A stretch of DNA of 64,000 nucleotides from Chitinophagaceae bacterium (lineage in GTDB: Bacteria; Bacteroidota; Bacteroidia; Chitinophagales; Chitinophagaceae): the NCBI GenBank assembly GCA_016708765.1, contig JADJFD010000001.1, forward strand, positions 186,001 through 250,000. The letters run 5' to 3'. Position 1 is the stretch's first letter. The number at the start of each line of letters is the position of its first letter. This document shows, piece by piece, positions 17,755 to 27,138 of this stretch. A program made the translations under genes and the position numbers. A model generated the notes under the pieces. The model was not told the DNA's origin, ran no database searches, and worked only from the letters and a program-made list of their open reading frames with translations.

Positions 17755-19131
17755 ATGAATTTATTAGCTATTAACTGGTCGAATGTAGGATTGCAAGCCG
17801 GACAATTATTGCTGGCATTGTCATTATTGGTTATTCTGCATGAGTTTGGCCATTATATTACTGCGAAATGGTTTGGCTGTAGAGTAGAAAAATTCTTTCT
17901 CTTCTTCGACCCTTGGTTTGCTTTAGTAAAAAAGAAAGTTGGTGATACTGTGTACGGTATCGGCTGGCTGCCATTAGGTGGGTATGTAAAAATATCTGGA
18001 ATGATTGACGAGAGCATGGATAAAGAGGCCATGAAGCAACCACCGCAGGAATGGGAATTTCGAAGTAAACCAGCCTGGCAACGATTAATCGTAATGTTGG
18101 GCGGTGTTATTATGAATGTGTTAACTGCATTTGTAATTTATGCATTCATCTTAATGATATGGGGCGAAAAGAAAACACCAATTGCAAGTGTGAAGAATGG
18201 TATTTGGGTTACAGATACATTGATGACCAAACTCGGTTTTCAAAATGGTGATAAAATAATTTCTGTTAATGGAGATTCAGTAAGATATTTTGAAGATGTG
18301 CAACCTAAAATATTAATTGGTGGCAGAAAAGTAATGCTGGAAAGAAATAATCAGGTAATGAATCTGGATTTGCCGGTGGATGTAATTGATAAAATAATAA
18401 CAAGAAGAGATAAGAAGCGTAGACCTTTCATTATTGAAAGAGTGCCAAGTATAGTAGGTGAGTTTCCAGAAAAAGATACTTCATTCGGTAAGCAAGCTGG
18501 GTTGCAGGCTTATGATAATATTATTGCTGTGCAAGGGCAGCCAATCCAATTTATGGATCAGATAAATGAAGTGGCTGAGAAAAATAAGAAAGGCACTGTT
18601 AACCTTACTGTTTTAAGAGGAGTGGATACGGTGAACCTTGTAAGCAAAGTAAGTGAAGAAGGAAGGGTCGGCATTTATATGCTCAACTATGAGCAATACG
18701 ACAGTATGGGAGTGTATGATGTTACAAAAACCAAGTACAGTTTCTTTGCAGCATTTCCTGCAGGTTTCAGAAAAGCTGGTGAGAAGCTGAAAGATTATAT
18801 TGATCAGTTTAAATTAATATTAAACCCTAAAACTGGTGCTTATAAAGGTGTTGGTGGTTTTAAAGCTATTGGCTCTATATTTCCAACAACATGGAGTTGG
18901 GAAGCATTCTGGAACATTACGGCATTTCTTTCAATCATATTAGCATTTATGAACTTGCTGCCTATACCAGCTTTAGATGGCGGCCATGTAATGTTTACTT
19001 TGTATGAAATGATTACGAGAAGAAAACCAAATGAGAAATTCCTTGAGTATGCACAAATTGTCGGTATGGTTTTACTACTCGGTTTGATGCTATACGCCAA
19101 TGGTAACGACTGGTTTGGTTGGGGCAAATAG
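17755..19131 (+). CDS. rseP: RIP metalloprotease, site-2 protease RseP
   Basis: RseP-type proteases cut transmembrane segments of regulators or signal peptides within the inner membrane. The zinc motif HEFGH starts at residue 29 in the first helix. A conserved GWLPLGGYVKISGM segment follows, then two PDZ domains in the middle, and the third zinc ligand motif LPIPALDGGHVMF near residue 400. The 458-residue length is normal for Bacteroidota. It follows dxr by 48 bases, and the dxr-rseP order is a frequent conserved pair. Confidence 0.95.
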   Translation: MNLLAINWSNVGLQAGQLLLALSLLVILHEFGHYITAKWFGCRVEKFFLFFDPWFALVKKKVGDTVYGIGWLPLGGYVKISGMIDESMDKEAMKQPPQEWEFRSKPAWQRLIVMLGGVIMNVLTAFVIYAFILMIWGEKKTPIASVKNGIWVTDTLMTKLGFQNGDKIISVNGDSVRYFEDVQPKILIGGRKVMLERNNQVMNLDLPVDVIDKIITRRDKKRRPFIIERVPSIVGEFPEKDTSFGKQAGLQAYDNIIAVQGQPIQFMDQINEVAEKNKKGTVNLTVLRGVDTVNLVSKVSEEGRVGIYMLNYEQYDSMGVYDVTKTKYSFFAAFPAGFRKAGEKLKDYIDQFKLILNPKTGAYKGVGGFKAIGSIFPTTWSWEAFWNITAFLSIILAFMNLLPIPALDGGHVMFTLYEMITRRKPNEKFLEYAQIVGMVLLLGLMLYANGNDWFGWGK

Positions 19132-20931
19132 TTAAAGTTCTATTCCAATCTTCTTCATTAAAATAGAGGCATTCATGCTGCGGCAGATGCCTTTATTTAG
19201 TTTATAGTCGAAATACAATTCATCGTTATTCACTTTTACATCGAAATGATAATTGTGAATGTTGGTAGGAAACTCTTCTGACAGTTTTGCTAGCTCTAAA
19301 TCATGTGTTGCTACAATGCCAGCAGCATTGTGTTTTATTAATTGTTTTAAAAGAGCAGTAGAACCAGTATGCCTGTCAGCAGAATTTGTACCTCTTAAAA
19401 TTTCATCAAGCAGCAAGAATGCTTTCTCGTTTGCATACACAGCATCAATAATCTCTTTCAATTTCTTCAGTTCAGCATAAAAGGTAGAAGTGCTCTCTTC
19501 CAAATTATCACTTATCCTCATACTGCTCATTACTTTTAAATGAGAAACGGAAATATGTTTAGCACAAACAGGAGATCCCATCATAGCTAAAACAATATTT
19601 ACTCCAACGCTTCGTAGGAAAGTACTTTTTCCTGCCATATTAGAGCCAGTAACAAGGCTGATCTGGTTTACACCTGTAGTAGCATATGAACTGGTAACTC
19701 TTTTTTCTTTTGGAATTAATGGATGACCAATTTTTTCACCAATAAATACGGCATCCTCATTTACAATCTTTGGGAAACTCCAGTCAGGATGATTAAAAGA
19801 AAGATTGGCAATACTTGAAATGGCTTCAAAATTTGCCAACGAAGAAAACCAGGAAGCAGTGATCGTTTTATTTTTCTTCTTCCAGTTTTCCAATGCAAAA
19901 ATTTGTTGAAGATCCCAACAGACTAAAGCACTTAATGGAATAAACACAACCGGGTTTAACCGATAGTCGAGGCGATCAAGAATCTTTTTCAGGCCTTTAA
20001 TCGTGGAGGAAGCTTTTGTTTCTATTGTACTAAAATCCTTTTTCAGCGTTGAAAGGAGAGGGCTTTTAAAGTCTTTATTTTCTATACAACTAATGCTTGA
20101 AGACAAAGTTTCTAGCTCGCCTGTTATTTTATCGAGCCTTATATAGTCTGGAATTATAAGTTTTGAAGCCCAGTATGAAATGAAAAGAAACAACAACATT
20201 ATTGGAAGAAAGCGGTCAACGGAAATAACATCGGCAATATATAATCCTACAACTGTAAAGCTTAATACAGGAAAAATAATCCTCAAGATTCCCCAGAACT
20301 TATTCTTAATAAATCTACTTTCTTCATTTAGCCAATCAAGAATATTTGTTTCGGTTTTCAGTGTCAGGCGATTATTTATTCCAAATGCCTGCAACCGTTG
20401 CCGCCATTCTGTTTCCGGTGCTAGTTCTTTTACAGCGTCTTGCCTTTCTTTAATTACACCATCATTTTCCGGAGAAAGTAACCAATTGGCAAATAATTTA
20501 TTCCCTTGCTCTGATGTTGTTCTGTTTGCATATTGATACAAAGAAGCTCTACCGAAAATATCCAAATCATTCGCATAATTATGCAAAGGAGGTTTCCATT
20601 CTGTTCCATCTAGGAAATCAAAATACTGATGGTTTAAAGCAGCTTGTTCTTTTTTATTAATGGAAATTAATAGCAAATTATTTTCTATAGAGTTACTATT
20701 GGCAAGATCTTTAAATACAAAATATACAAACAGACTTATGAGTATAATGCAACTAGCAATTGCTAAAATCCATGAATTAGCGGATAAAACCCATAATGCA
20801 GCAATTGCACCAAGGAATGACAGAAGTCTTTTCCATGACAAGTTTTTTCTATTCCGATAAAGTTGTTTTAATTCTTTTGTAAGAGTCATTAATGTTGCTT
20901 CGTAATTTTCTTTTGGACCATTTTTAGTCAT
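19132..20931 (-). CDS. MutS-family ATPase with N-terminal membrane helices
   Basis: The C-terminal half is a MutS ATPase: Walker A TGSNMAGKSTFLRS near residue 428, then LLLDEILRGTNSADR (Walker B with adjacent signature) and VATHDLEL. The N-terminal region lacks the mismatch-binding domain I and instead has hydrophobic segments (ALWVLSANSWILAIASCIILISLFVYFV and a second pair near residue 220), so it is probably membrane-associated. This 599-residue architecture recurs in Bacteroidota and is usually labelled a MutS-related protein; a role in mismatch repair is unproven. It is convergent with rseP, with adjacent ends. Confidence 0.85.
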   Translation of the reverse strand: MTKNGPKENYEATLMTLTKELKQLYRNRKNLSWKRLLSFLGAIAALWVLSANSWILAIASCIILISLFVYFVFKDLANSNSIENNLLLISINKKEQAALNHQYFDFLDGTEWKPPLHNYANDLDIFGRASLYQYANRTTSEQGNKLFANWLLSPENDGVIKERQDAVKELAPETEWRQRLQAFGINNRLTLKTETNILDWLNEESRFIKNKFWGILRIIFPVLSFTVVGLYIADVISVDRFLPIMLLFLFISYWASKLIIPDYIRLDKITGELETLSSSISCIENKDFKSPLLSTLKKDFSTIETKASSTIKGLKKILDRLDYRLNPVVFIPLSALVCWDLQQIFALENWKKKNKTITASWFSSLANFEAISSIANLSFNHPDWSFPKIVNEDAVFIGEKIGHPLIPKEKRVTSSYATTGVNQISLVTGSNMAGKSTFLRSVGVNIVLAMMGSPVCAKHISVSHLKVMSSMRISDNLEESTSTFYAELKKLKEIIDAVYANEKAFLLLDEILRGTNSADRHTGSTALLKQLIKHNAAGIVATHDLELAKLSEEFPTNIHNYHFDVKVNNDELYFDYKLNKGICRSMNASILMKKIGIEL

Positions 20932-21025
20932 GCAATAAAACTACTTGTTTCTTTGCTTCTTGCGCAAATGAAATGTACCAAACGACTTAAATTTTGTAGA
21001 TTTGCAAGTTGCTGTGCAACAAATC

Positions 21026-21393
21026 GGGGGTGCCTGGTTTTGACAGCGTAGATCTTTGGAAGTGTAAGCATGTACTGCGTTGCGTAATTAGCAGTTTAAT
21101 CTGAATACGAAAACTATAAATGGCAATACACAGTATGCCATGGCTGCCTAATCAGTGATTAAGTAGTCATATGGGCCGCCGGGCCGGTTGATCTGTTACC
21201 ATGCCCCGCCGCCGACTCAACAACAAAACAGGTTGCTGCAATCATAGGCTGTGCTGATTGCTCAAGACTATTCAGCTAAGGAATTAATCGGTTGTCTTTT
21301 TCCAGTTGGTTCCCGACATAACAAAATTGAATAAACATGTAGAAAGCTTTTGAAGAATATGTTTGGACAGGGGTTCGATTCCCCTCACCTCCA
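21026..21393 (+). ncRNA. ssrA: transfer-messenger RNA (tmRNA)
   Basis: tmRNA rescues stalled ribosomes and adds a degradation tag. The acceptor stem GGGGGTG (21026-21032) pairs with CACCTCC (21386-21392), the T arm is AGGGG-TTCGATT-CCCCT (21369-21385), and the D-like part reads TTTTGACAGC. The tag frame at 21122-21151 gives GNTQYAMAA followed by TAA, close to other Bacteroidota tags. CCA is not encoded after the discriminator A at 21393. A TTTG-containing -7-like box lies just upstream. Confidence 0.95.
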
Positions 21394-21395
21394 CA

Positions 21396-21426
21396 ATGGG
21401 CAAGCAATAAATGTTTGCCCATTTTT
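21396..21426 (+). terminator. Rho-independent terminator of tmRNA
   Basis: ATGGGCAA pairs with TTGCCCAT across a short AT-rich loop and is followed by five T. It begins three bases after the tmRNA 3' end. Confidence 0.85.
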
Positions 21427-21721
21427 ATAAGATGTTATCATTAAAAAAAGTATTCGCTTTTTAGTAAATTCCTTTAGGATTTAATAAGCATTTGTAGCTA
21501 TCCAACTACATATTTACAAGGTATTCTATTACTTTATTATCATAGGCTGTTCTATTTGCCCTTTCTAATAGCTATCGTTACTTTGAATTGAATTTGGGGA
21601 CGATTAGAGGGTTTAATTTTGAATACCCAAATTAAGAGTTTGTATAGTTGTTTATAGCCCGTTTTTAAATCCAATTTTTCTTTTTGAAACACATTTTACC
21701 AACAATAAACCAATAAGTCTA
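21427..21721. other. non-coding region between tmRNA and response regulator
   Basis: No gene is visible here on either strand. The sequence is AT-rich. The only candidate signal is a promoter close to 21614 for the downstream response regulator; the rest shows no structure I can name. Confidence 0.5.
21594..21621 (+). promoter_or_regulatory. candidate promoter of the first response regulator
   Basis: TAATTTTG at 21614-21621 matches TAnnTTTG. A TTG at 21594-21596 precedes it by 17 bases, slightly short of the usual 19. The start codon is 100 bases downstream. Confidence 0.4.
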
Positions 21722-22357
21722 ATGGAAAAAATCACCATACTTTTAGTTGACGATCACAAACTTATCAGAGAGTCCTGGTCGTTTATCCTTAATAGCGATG
21801 CCCGTTTTAATGTAGTAGGGGAAAGCAGTAATGGAAATGATGCCGTCGAATTAGCAAAAGAAATAAGACCTCAGATTGTGTTGATGGATATTAATATGAC
21901 TCCTGTAAATGGATTTGAAGCAACCAAACTTTTACGCAAACATTCCCCGTCTTCAAAAGTCATTGGAATTTCAATGCACAGCATGCCTGCCTATGCTCGC
22001 AAAATGTTACAAATGGGGGCAATGGGCTATGTTACAAAGAACTCATCAAAAAATGAATTGATGACTGCAATTGTAGAGGTAAATGATGGAAAAAAATATG
22101 TATGTGATGAAGTTAAAAATATCCTTGCCCAACAGGAATTGGAACATGATATTGTTCGTCCAGATATGAACTCTCTTTCCCGAAGAGAAATTGATATTGT
22201 AAAACTGATTAAGGAAGGCCTTTCCTCCAAGGAAATCGCTGTTAACCTTGATATCTCAATTAAAACGGTTGAAGTACACCGATATAATATCCTTAAAAAG
22301 TTAAACTTGAAAAATACAGCCGCCCTTGTAAACTTTACTAACGAACAAGGCCTGTAA
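21722..22357 (+). CDS. NarL/FixJ-type response regulator
   Basis: This is a two-component regulator of 211 residues. The receiver domain (1-120) has the acidic pair D10/D11, the phospho-acceptor D56 in VLMDINM and the conserved lysine in GYVTKNSS. A LuxR-type helix-turn-helix (about 145-205) ends it: LSRREIDIVKLIKEGLSSKEIAVNLDISIKTVEVHRYNILKKL. It therefore binds DNA after phosphorylation. No histidine kinase gene lies nearby, so its partner is elsewhere. A second regulator of the same type follows 168 bases later on the same strand. Confidence 0.93.
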   Translation: MEKITILLVDDHKLIRESWSFILNSDARFNVVGESSNGNDAVELAKEIRPQIVLMDINMTPVNGFEATKLLRKHSPSSKVIGISMHSMPAYARKMLQMGAMGYVTKNSSKNELMTAIVEVNDGKKYVCDEVKNILAQQELEHDIVRPDMNSLSRREIDIVKLIKEGLSSKEIAVNLDISIKTVEVHRYNILKKLNLKNTAALVNFTNEQGL

Positions 22358-22525
22358 GATTTTTTTTGGAAACCGAAAATTTGCCGAACTTACAGTAATC
22401 TGATCTGTAGCAATTACACTGTTTTAAGCAAGCTTCACTACTTATTTAAAGCTGTTTGTTTATTTCTTAGTTTACATAGTAAGCGAAAGTTTTTGCTTGG
22501 TATTATATACTAAATTTAGATCAGG

Positions 22526-23155
22526 ATGCTCAAAATTCTAATTGCAGATGATCATGGTATTGTTCGAAAAGGATTAAAGCAGATATTGCTTGAGCAATAC
22601 CCTACTGCAATAATAGGAGAAGCTGAGACTGCAGATTTGCTTATTGCTTCAACATTAAAAGAGAAGTGGGATCTCGTAATTTGTGATATGAGTATGCCCG
22701 GACGCAGCGGTCTTGACGCTCTAAACCAGATAAAACAATCAACTCCACAATTACCAGTTTTGATTATGAGTATGCATCCCGAAGATCAGTACGCTGTAAG
22801 GGTTTTAAAAGCCGGTGCAGCTGGATTTTTGGGAAAAGAAACTATTCATGAGGATATTATAAAAGCGATTGAAACAGTAAGGCTGGGAAAGAAATACATT
22901 ACCCCTGAAATTGCAGAGAAACTTGCTGAAGCATTAGATACAGGAATTTATCAACCTTTACATCAAACCCTTTCTGACCGTGAGTTTGATGTATTTAAAC
23001 TTCTTGCGTCCGGTAAATCTGTTACTGAGATAGGAGAACAGTTGCTTTTAAGTGCAACGACAATCAGCACTTATCGTTCCCGTATTATGGAAAAAATGGG
23101 TATGCGTTCAAATTCAGATCTTACAAGGTATGCGCTAGAAAATGGGATTATATAA
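22526..23155 (+). CDS. NarL/FixJ-type response regulator
   Basis: The 209-residue protein has a receiver domain with D8/D9, phospho-acceptor D54 in VICDMSMPG and lysine in GFLGKETI, then a LuxR-type helix-turn-helix (LSDREFDVFKLLASGKSVTEIGEQLLLSATTISTYRSRI). It differs clearly from the preceding regulator, so the pair is not a recent duplication. No kinase lies beside it. Its end abuts the end of hisIE on the other strand with no spacer. Confidence 0.93.
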   Translation: MLKILIADDHGIVRKGLKQILLEQYPTAIIGEAETADLLIASTLKEKWDLVICDMSMPGRSGLDALNQIKQSTPQLPVLIMSMHPEDQYAVRVLKAGAAGFLGKETIHEDIIKAIETVRLGKKYITPEIAEKLAEALDTGIYQPLHQTLSDREFDVFKLLASGKSVTEIGEQLLLSATTISTYRSRIMEKMGMRSNSDLTRYALENGII

Positions 23156-23746
23156 TTATTTATGTCTCTCTCCGAGAATAGTTTCTACTTCCTTCAATGA
23201 AAAGTTTTTTGCTTGTAGCAAAACGAGATAATGAAAAATTAAATCTGCTGCTTCATTCAGAAATTTGTCTCCATCCTCATCTTTACTTTCTATTACAAGC
23301 TCAACTGCTTCTTCGCCTACTTTCTGGGCAATCTTATTTATACCTTTACCAAACAATGAAGAAGTATAGGATGTATCGTTTGGATTATTTTTTCGGTCAG
23401 CTATAATATTTTCAAGTTTGTTTAATGAAAATGAATTATTTGTTTCATTAAAACAGGTGTCAGCTCCTGAGTGGCAAACAGGTCCGGTTGGCTCAGCTTT
23501 GATTAATAATGTGTCATTATCACAATCAATCAGTATTTCCTTCACTAATAAAAAATTACTTGAAGTTTCTCCTTTCGTCCAAAGCCTTTGTTTGCTGCGG
23601 CTATAAAAAGTGACCTTACCTTCATTTTGTGTTTGCTTAAAAGCAACTTCATTCATAAAGCCAAGCATCAGCACTTTTTGTGTAGTAGAATCTTGTACAA
23701 TGACTGGCATTAGTCCATCTGTATATTTTGAAAAATCTAGGTTCAT
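23156..23746 (-). CDS. hisIE: bifunctional phosphoribosyl-AMP cyclohydrolase / phosphoribosyl-ATP pyrophosphatase
   Basis: HisIE performs steps two and three of histidine synthesis. Residues 1-105 are the HisI part with VLMLGFMNEVAFKQT, SRSKQRLWTKGETS, and the zinc and metal region CDNDTLL...GPVCHSGADTCF. Residues 110-196 are the HisE part with KKI-like GKGINKIAQKVGEEAVELVIES and EAADLIFHYLVLL. It is the last gene of the histidine operon, after a small membrane-peptide gene and a 39-base gap. Confidence 0.96.
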   Translation of the reverse strand: MNLDFSKYTDGLMPVIVQDSTTQKVLMLGFMNEVAFKQTQNEGKVTFYSRSKQRLWTKGETSSNFLLVKEILIDCDNDTLLIKAEPTGPVCHSGADTCFNETNNSFSLNKLENIIADRKNNPNDTSYTSSLFGKGINKIAQKVGEEAVELVIESKDEDGDKFLNEAADLIFHYLVLLQAKNFSLKEVETILGERHK

Positions 23747-23785
23747 ATATTTTCAGTGTTAGAATTATCTTTTGTTTGCTGTTAC

Positions 23786-23935
23786 TTATTTTTTTTCTTT
23801 TAAAGAATTTAGCAAGTTGGAGTATGCATCCTTTCTTCTTTCATAATTAGCTTCATTGCGTTCATCTCTTTTTCGCTCAAAATGCCTAATCAGGAAGACA
23901 ATCACTATCAACGATATAAAAATAATGAATATCAT
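23786..23935 (-). CDS. 49-residue membrane-anchored peptide within the his operon
   Basis: The start ATG overlaps the TGA stop of hisF by four bases (ATGA), the same coupling used between other genes of this operon. The product has one N-terminal transmembrane helix (MIFIIFISLIVIVFLI) and then a highly charged helical tail rich in Arg, Glu and Lys (RHFERKRDERNEANYERRK). I do not recognise a family. It is too short for most gene callers. The overlap and clean membrane-anchor layout make it likely to be translated; a link to histidine synthesis is not implied by sequence. Confidence 0.6.
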   Translation of the reverse strand: MIFIIFISLIVIVFLIRHFERKRDERNEANYERRKDAYSNLLNSLKEKK

Positions 23936-24687
23936 AACCGCACAGGAATACTTTGTTCTTGTAAATATTTTTTTAATTCATGAATTGGAATTTCTCTAAA
24001 ATGAAAAATACTTGCTGCCAAAGCAGCATCGGCATTACCCATTTTAAACACATCCTTAAAATGTTCCATAGTTCCTGCTCCACCAGAAGCAATCACCGGG
24101 ATAGAAACTGCTGTTGAAATTTCTTTTGTAATATCAATTGCAAAACCAGTTTTTGTGCCATCGTTCTCCATTGAAGTTAATAGAATTTCTCCGGCACCTC
24201 TGTCTGTTATTTCTTTCGCCCAATCGATAGCTTTAAACGAAGTTGGATTTCGTCCACCATGTGTTACAACTGTCCAGTTGCCGTTGATGATTTTTGTATC
24301 TATTGCTACAACAATACATTGGGTGCCAAAATTAGCTGCAAGTTGATTTACCAGTTCCGGGTTATTTACAGCCGATGTATTGACAGATATTTTATCAGCA
24401 CCATTTTCTAATAAAAAGGATACATCTTCAATAGCATTGATGCCGCCACCAACGGTAAATGGAATATTAATATGTGTTGCAATCTCTCTGACAAGGGTTG
24501 CTAGTGTTTTTCTTTTTTCAGTAGTAGCTGTAATGTCCAGAAAAACGAGTTCATCCGCACCTTCTTCGCAATACCGCATAGCTAATTCAATTGGATTGCC
24601 TGCATCTCTTAACTGAACAAAATTTGTTCCTTTTACAGTTCTTCCATTATTAATGTCGAGGCATGGTATGATGCGTTTGGTCAACAT
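23932..24687 (-). CDS. hisF: imidazole glycerol phosphate synthase, cyclase subunit
   Basis: HisF, with HisH, closes the imidazole ring to form imidazole glycerol phosphate and AICAR. It is a TIM barrel of 251 residues. The N-terminal LTKRIIPCLDINNGRTVKG carries the catalytic aspartate, VVAIDTK carries the second, and phosphate-binding ends GGGI and ASGGAG are present. The gene lies three bases after hisA. Confidence 0.97.
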   Translation of the reverse strand: MLTKRIIPCLDINNGRTVKGTNFVQLRDAGNPIELAMRYCEEGADELVFLDITATTEKRKTLATLVREIATHINIPFTVGGGINAIEDVSFLLENGADKISVNTSAVNNPELVNQLAANFGTQCIVVAIDTKIINGNWTVVTHGGRNPTSFKAIDWAKEITDRGAGEILLTSMENDGTKTGFAIDITKEISTAVSIPVIASGGAGTMEHFKDVFKMGNADAALAASIFHFREIPIHELKKYLQEQSIPVRL

Positions 24688-24690
24688 TAT

Positions 24691-25407
24691 TTATAGAAAT
24701 TTCTTTAAATCAGTTAACGAAATTTTATTTTCATAGATAGCTTTACCAATTATTGCGCCGCTACATCCAACCTCTCTTAACTCTTCCAAATCTTTTATAG
24801 TTGAAACGCCACCACTTGCAATCAAATCAATGGAAGGATGCTCATTGATTATTTTCTTATACAAATCAACAGATGGGCCTTCAAGTAAACCGTCTTTCGA
24901 TATATCGGTACAGAAAAATTGTTTCACTCCTTTTAGTTTGTACTTGTCTATCAATTCAAACACCGTTAGTGATGTTGATTCTGTCCATCCTTTAATAAGA
25001 ATTTGCTCTTCTTTTACATCGGCACCGATTATAAATTTATCTGCTCCATATGCCAAAAGCCAGCCTGTAAAGGTGAATTCATCTTTTACTGCAATGCTTC
25101 CTATTGAGGCAAAAGTTGCTCCGGAATTAAAAGTGATCTCCAGATTATTTTGTGTACTAATTCCGCCACTGAAATCAATGCTGAGTTTCGTTTTACCAGC
25201 AATTTTCTCCAGCACTTTCCAATTTTTCACATCGCCTGCTTTGGCTCCATCCAGATCAACAAGATGCAATCGTTGTAAACCAGCATCTTCAAACTGTAAA
25301 GCTACTTCTAATGGATCTTTGTTATAAATTGTTTTCTGGCTGTAATCTCCTTTAGTAAGTCGTACACATTTTCCGTCAATTATATCTATGGCTGGTATGA
25401 TTGTCAT
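24691..25407 (-). CDS. hisA: phosphoribosylformimino-AICAR phosphate isomerase
   Basis: HisA isomerises ProFAR to PRFAR, an Amadori rearrangement. The TIM barrel (238 residues) begins MTIIPAIDIIDGKCVRLTKGD, with the catalytic aspartate in AIDI, LVDLDGAK, and the partner aspartate in CTDISKDGLLEGP. Phosphate grips DFSGGI and ASGGV are present. It sits one base after hisH and three before hisF. Confidence 0.97.
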   Translation of the reverse strand: MTIIPAIDIIDGKCVRLTKGDYSQKTIYNKDPLEVALQFEDAGLQRLHLVDLDGAKAGDVKNWKVLEKIAGKTKLSIDFSGGISTQNNLEITFNSGATFASIGSIAVKDEFTFTGWLLAYGADKFIIGADVKEEQILIKGWTESTSLTVFELIDKYKLKGVKQFFCTDISKDGLLEGPSVDLYKKIINEHPSIDLIASGGVSTIKDLEELREVGCSGAIIGKAIYENKISLTDLKKFL

Positions 25408-25408
25408 G

Positions 25409-26002
25409 TTATAAATCTAAAAAGTTTTTTAAAATCTGTTCGCCAACTGCAGCACTTTTTTCGGGGTGAAATTGAACTCCATAGAAATTATTATGAGTTA
25501 ATGCAGAGCTATAGGGTTGTATATAATTAGTTTTTGCAATAGATAATTTGCTTTCTTCTGCATAATAGCTATGTACAAAATAGCAGTAGCTGTTCTCAGC
25601 AACCTTAGTAAATAGTTTTGATTGGAGGTTTGAAACTGTATTCCATCCGATTTGTGGAATTTTGAATTTATTATTTACTGAAATGAATTTCTTAACACTT
25701 ATTTTCTCAAATACACTTAAACAGTTTGTGTCTCCTTCTTCGGAGTGGCTGCAAAGCAATTGCATGCCAAGGCAGATGCCAAGCACAGGTTGTTTTAATG
25801 AAACAATAAGCTGATCGAGTTTTCTTTCTCTCAGGTAATGCATAGCAGTACTTGCTTCGCCAACCCCTGGAAAAATGATTTTATCTGCTGTTCTTATTTC
25901 TTCAGTATTGTCGGTGACAGTTGCCTGTATCCCGATTCTTTCTAAAGCAAATAGAACAGATTGAATATTGCCAGCATTATATTTTATGATTGCAACTTTC
26001 AT
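25409..26002 (-). CDS. hisH: imidazole glycerol phosphate synthase, glutaminase subunit
   Basis: HisH is the class I glutamine amidotransferase that supplies ammonia to HisF. Its 197 residues hold the nucleophile elbow PVLGICLGMQLL, and the His-Glu pair in GVQFHPEKS completes the triad. The N-terminus VAIIKYNAGNIQSV fits the family. Its start overlaps the hisB stop by one base. Confidence 0.97.
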   Translation of the reverse strand: MKVAIIKYNAGNIQSVLFALERIGIQATVTDNTEEIRTADKIIFPGVGEASTAMHYLRERKLDQLIVSLKQPVLGICLGMQLLCSHSEEGDTNCLSVFEKISVKKFISVNNKFKIPQIGWNTVSNLQSKLFTKVAENSYCYFVHSYYAEESKLSIAKTNYIQPYSSALTHNNFYGVQFHPEKSAAVGEQILKNFLDL

Positions 26003-27138
26003 CAGAGTGTACCTTTTGTACTTGGCAACTGCATATTATTTGGATCTCTTTTTATCGCTATTTTCATTGCTTTTGCCCATGCTTTAAATATTGATTCGAT
26101 TTTATGATGTTCATTATCGCCTTCTACTTTTATATTCAGATTACATTTCGCGGCATCGGAAAATGATTTGAAGAAATGATAAAACATTTCAGTTGGAACA
26201 TCGCCAATTTTTTCTCTTTTGAATGTCGCATCCCAAACAAGCCAACTTCTGCCACCAAAGTCAATGGCGACTTGAGCCAAACAGTCATCCATTGGAAGCG
26301 TAAAGCCATACCTTTCTATTCCTTTCTTATCTCCCAATGCTTTTGCAAATGCTTCACCCAATGCAATGGCAGTATCTTCTATTGTATGATGCTCATCAAT
26401 TTGTAAATCGCCTTGCACCTTTAGCATCATGTCAATACCGCTATGGCGGCTTAACTGATCAAGCATATGGTTAAAGAAATTAAGGCCTGTGTCAATTACA
26501 CCATTACCTTTTCCATCAAGATTGAGTAAAAGCTGGATTTTGGTTTCGTTTGTATTTCTTTCATGTTGAATTATCCTTTGCCCAAGCCGGAGATATTCAT
26601 AAATGGATTTCCAATTGGTAGTTTCAAGTGCAATTGATTCTTGAAAGGCTTCTTCAGTATTGATTTCATTCAAACCAAGTGTTGGGTCATTGTTCAGCCA
26701 AATCGCTTTACAACCCAGATTTTTCGCTAGTTGTATATCTGTAATTCTGTCGCCAATTACAAAGGAGTTTGCAATATCATATTCATTGTTTCCTAGATAG
26801 CTGGTTAACATACCAGTAGATGGTTTTCTATTGGGAGAATTCTCTTTTGGAAGCGATTTATCAATCAGGATTTCGGAAAAAGCTATACCCTCATTGGCTA
26901 AAGTCTTTAAAATAAAGTTTTGTACTGGTGTAAATGTTTCTTCAGGAAAAGAATCCGTACCCAAACCATCCTGGTTGCTAACCATTACCAGTTCAAAATC
27001 TAACTCCTTAGCTATCCGGCTCATCCAGGTAAACATATCTGGATAGAACTCTAATTTTTCAAATGAATCAATCTGGTATGTGGGAGGAACTTCTTTTATT
27101 AAAGTACCATCACGGTCTATAAATAATACTTTTTTCAT
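26002..27138 (-). CDS. hisB: bifunctional histidinol-phosphatase / imidazoleglycerol-phosphate dehydratase
   Basis: This is a two-domain HisB of 378 residues. Residues 1-170 are a HAD phosphatase with DRDGTL at the N-terminus and GDRITDIQLAKNLGC. Residues 180-378 are the dehydratase with its metal-binding repeats HMLDQLSRHSGID, DEHHTIEDTAIALGEA and DNEHHKIESIFKA. The fused form is known from enterobacteria and Bacteroidota. It overlaps hisC by four bases. Confidence 0.97.
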   Translation of the reverse strand: MKKVLFIDRDGTLIKEVPPTYQIDSFEKLEFYPDMFTWMSRIAKELDFELVMVSNQDGLGTDSFPEETFTPVQNFILKTLANEGIAFSEILIDKSLPKENSPNRKPSTGMLTSYLGNNEYDIANSFVIGDRITDIQLAKNLGCKAIWLNNDPTLGLNEINTEEAFQESIALETTNWKSIYEYLRLGQRIIQHERNTNETKIQLLLNLDGKGNGVIDTGLNFFNHMLDQLSRHSGIDMMLKVQGDLQIDEHHTIEDTAIALGEAFAKALGDKKGIERYGFTLPMDDCLAQVAIDFGGRSWLVWDATFKREKIGDVPTEMFYHFFKSFSDAAKCNLNIKVEGDNEHHKIESIFKAWAKAMKIAIKRDPNNMQLPSTKGTL

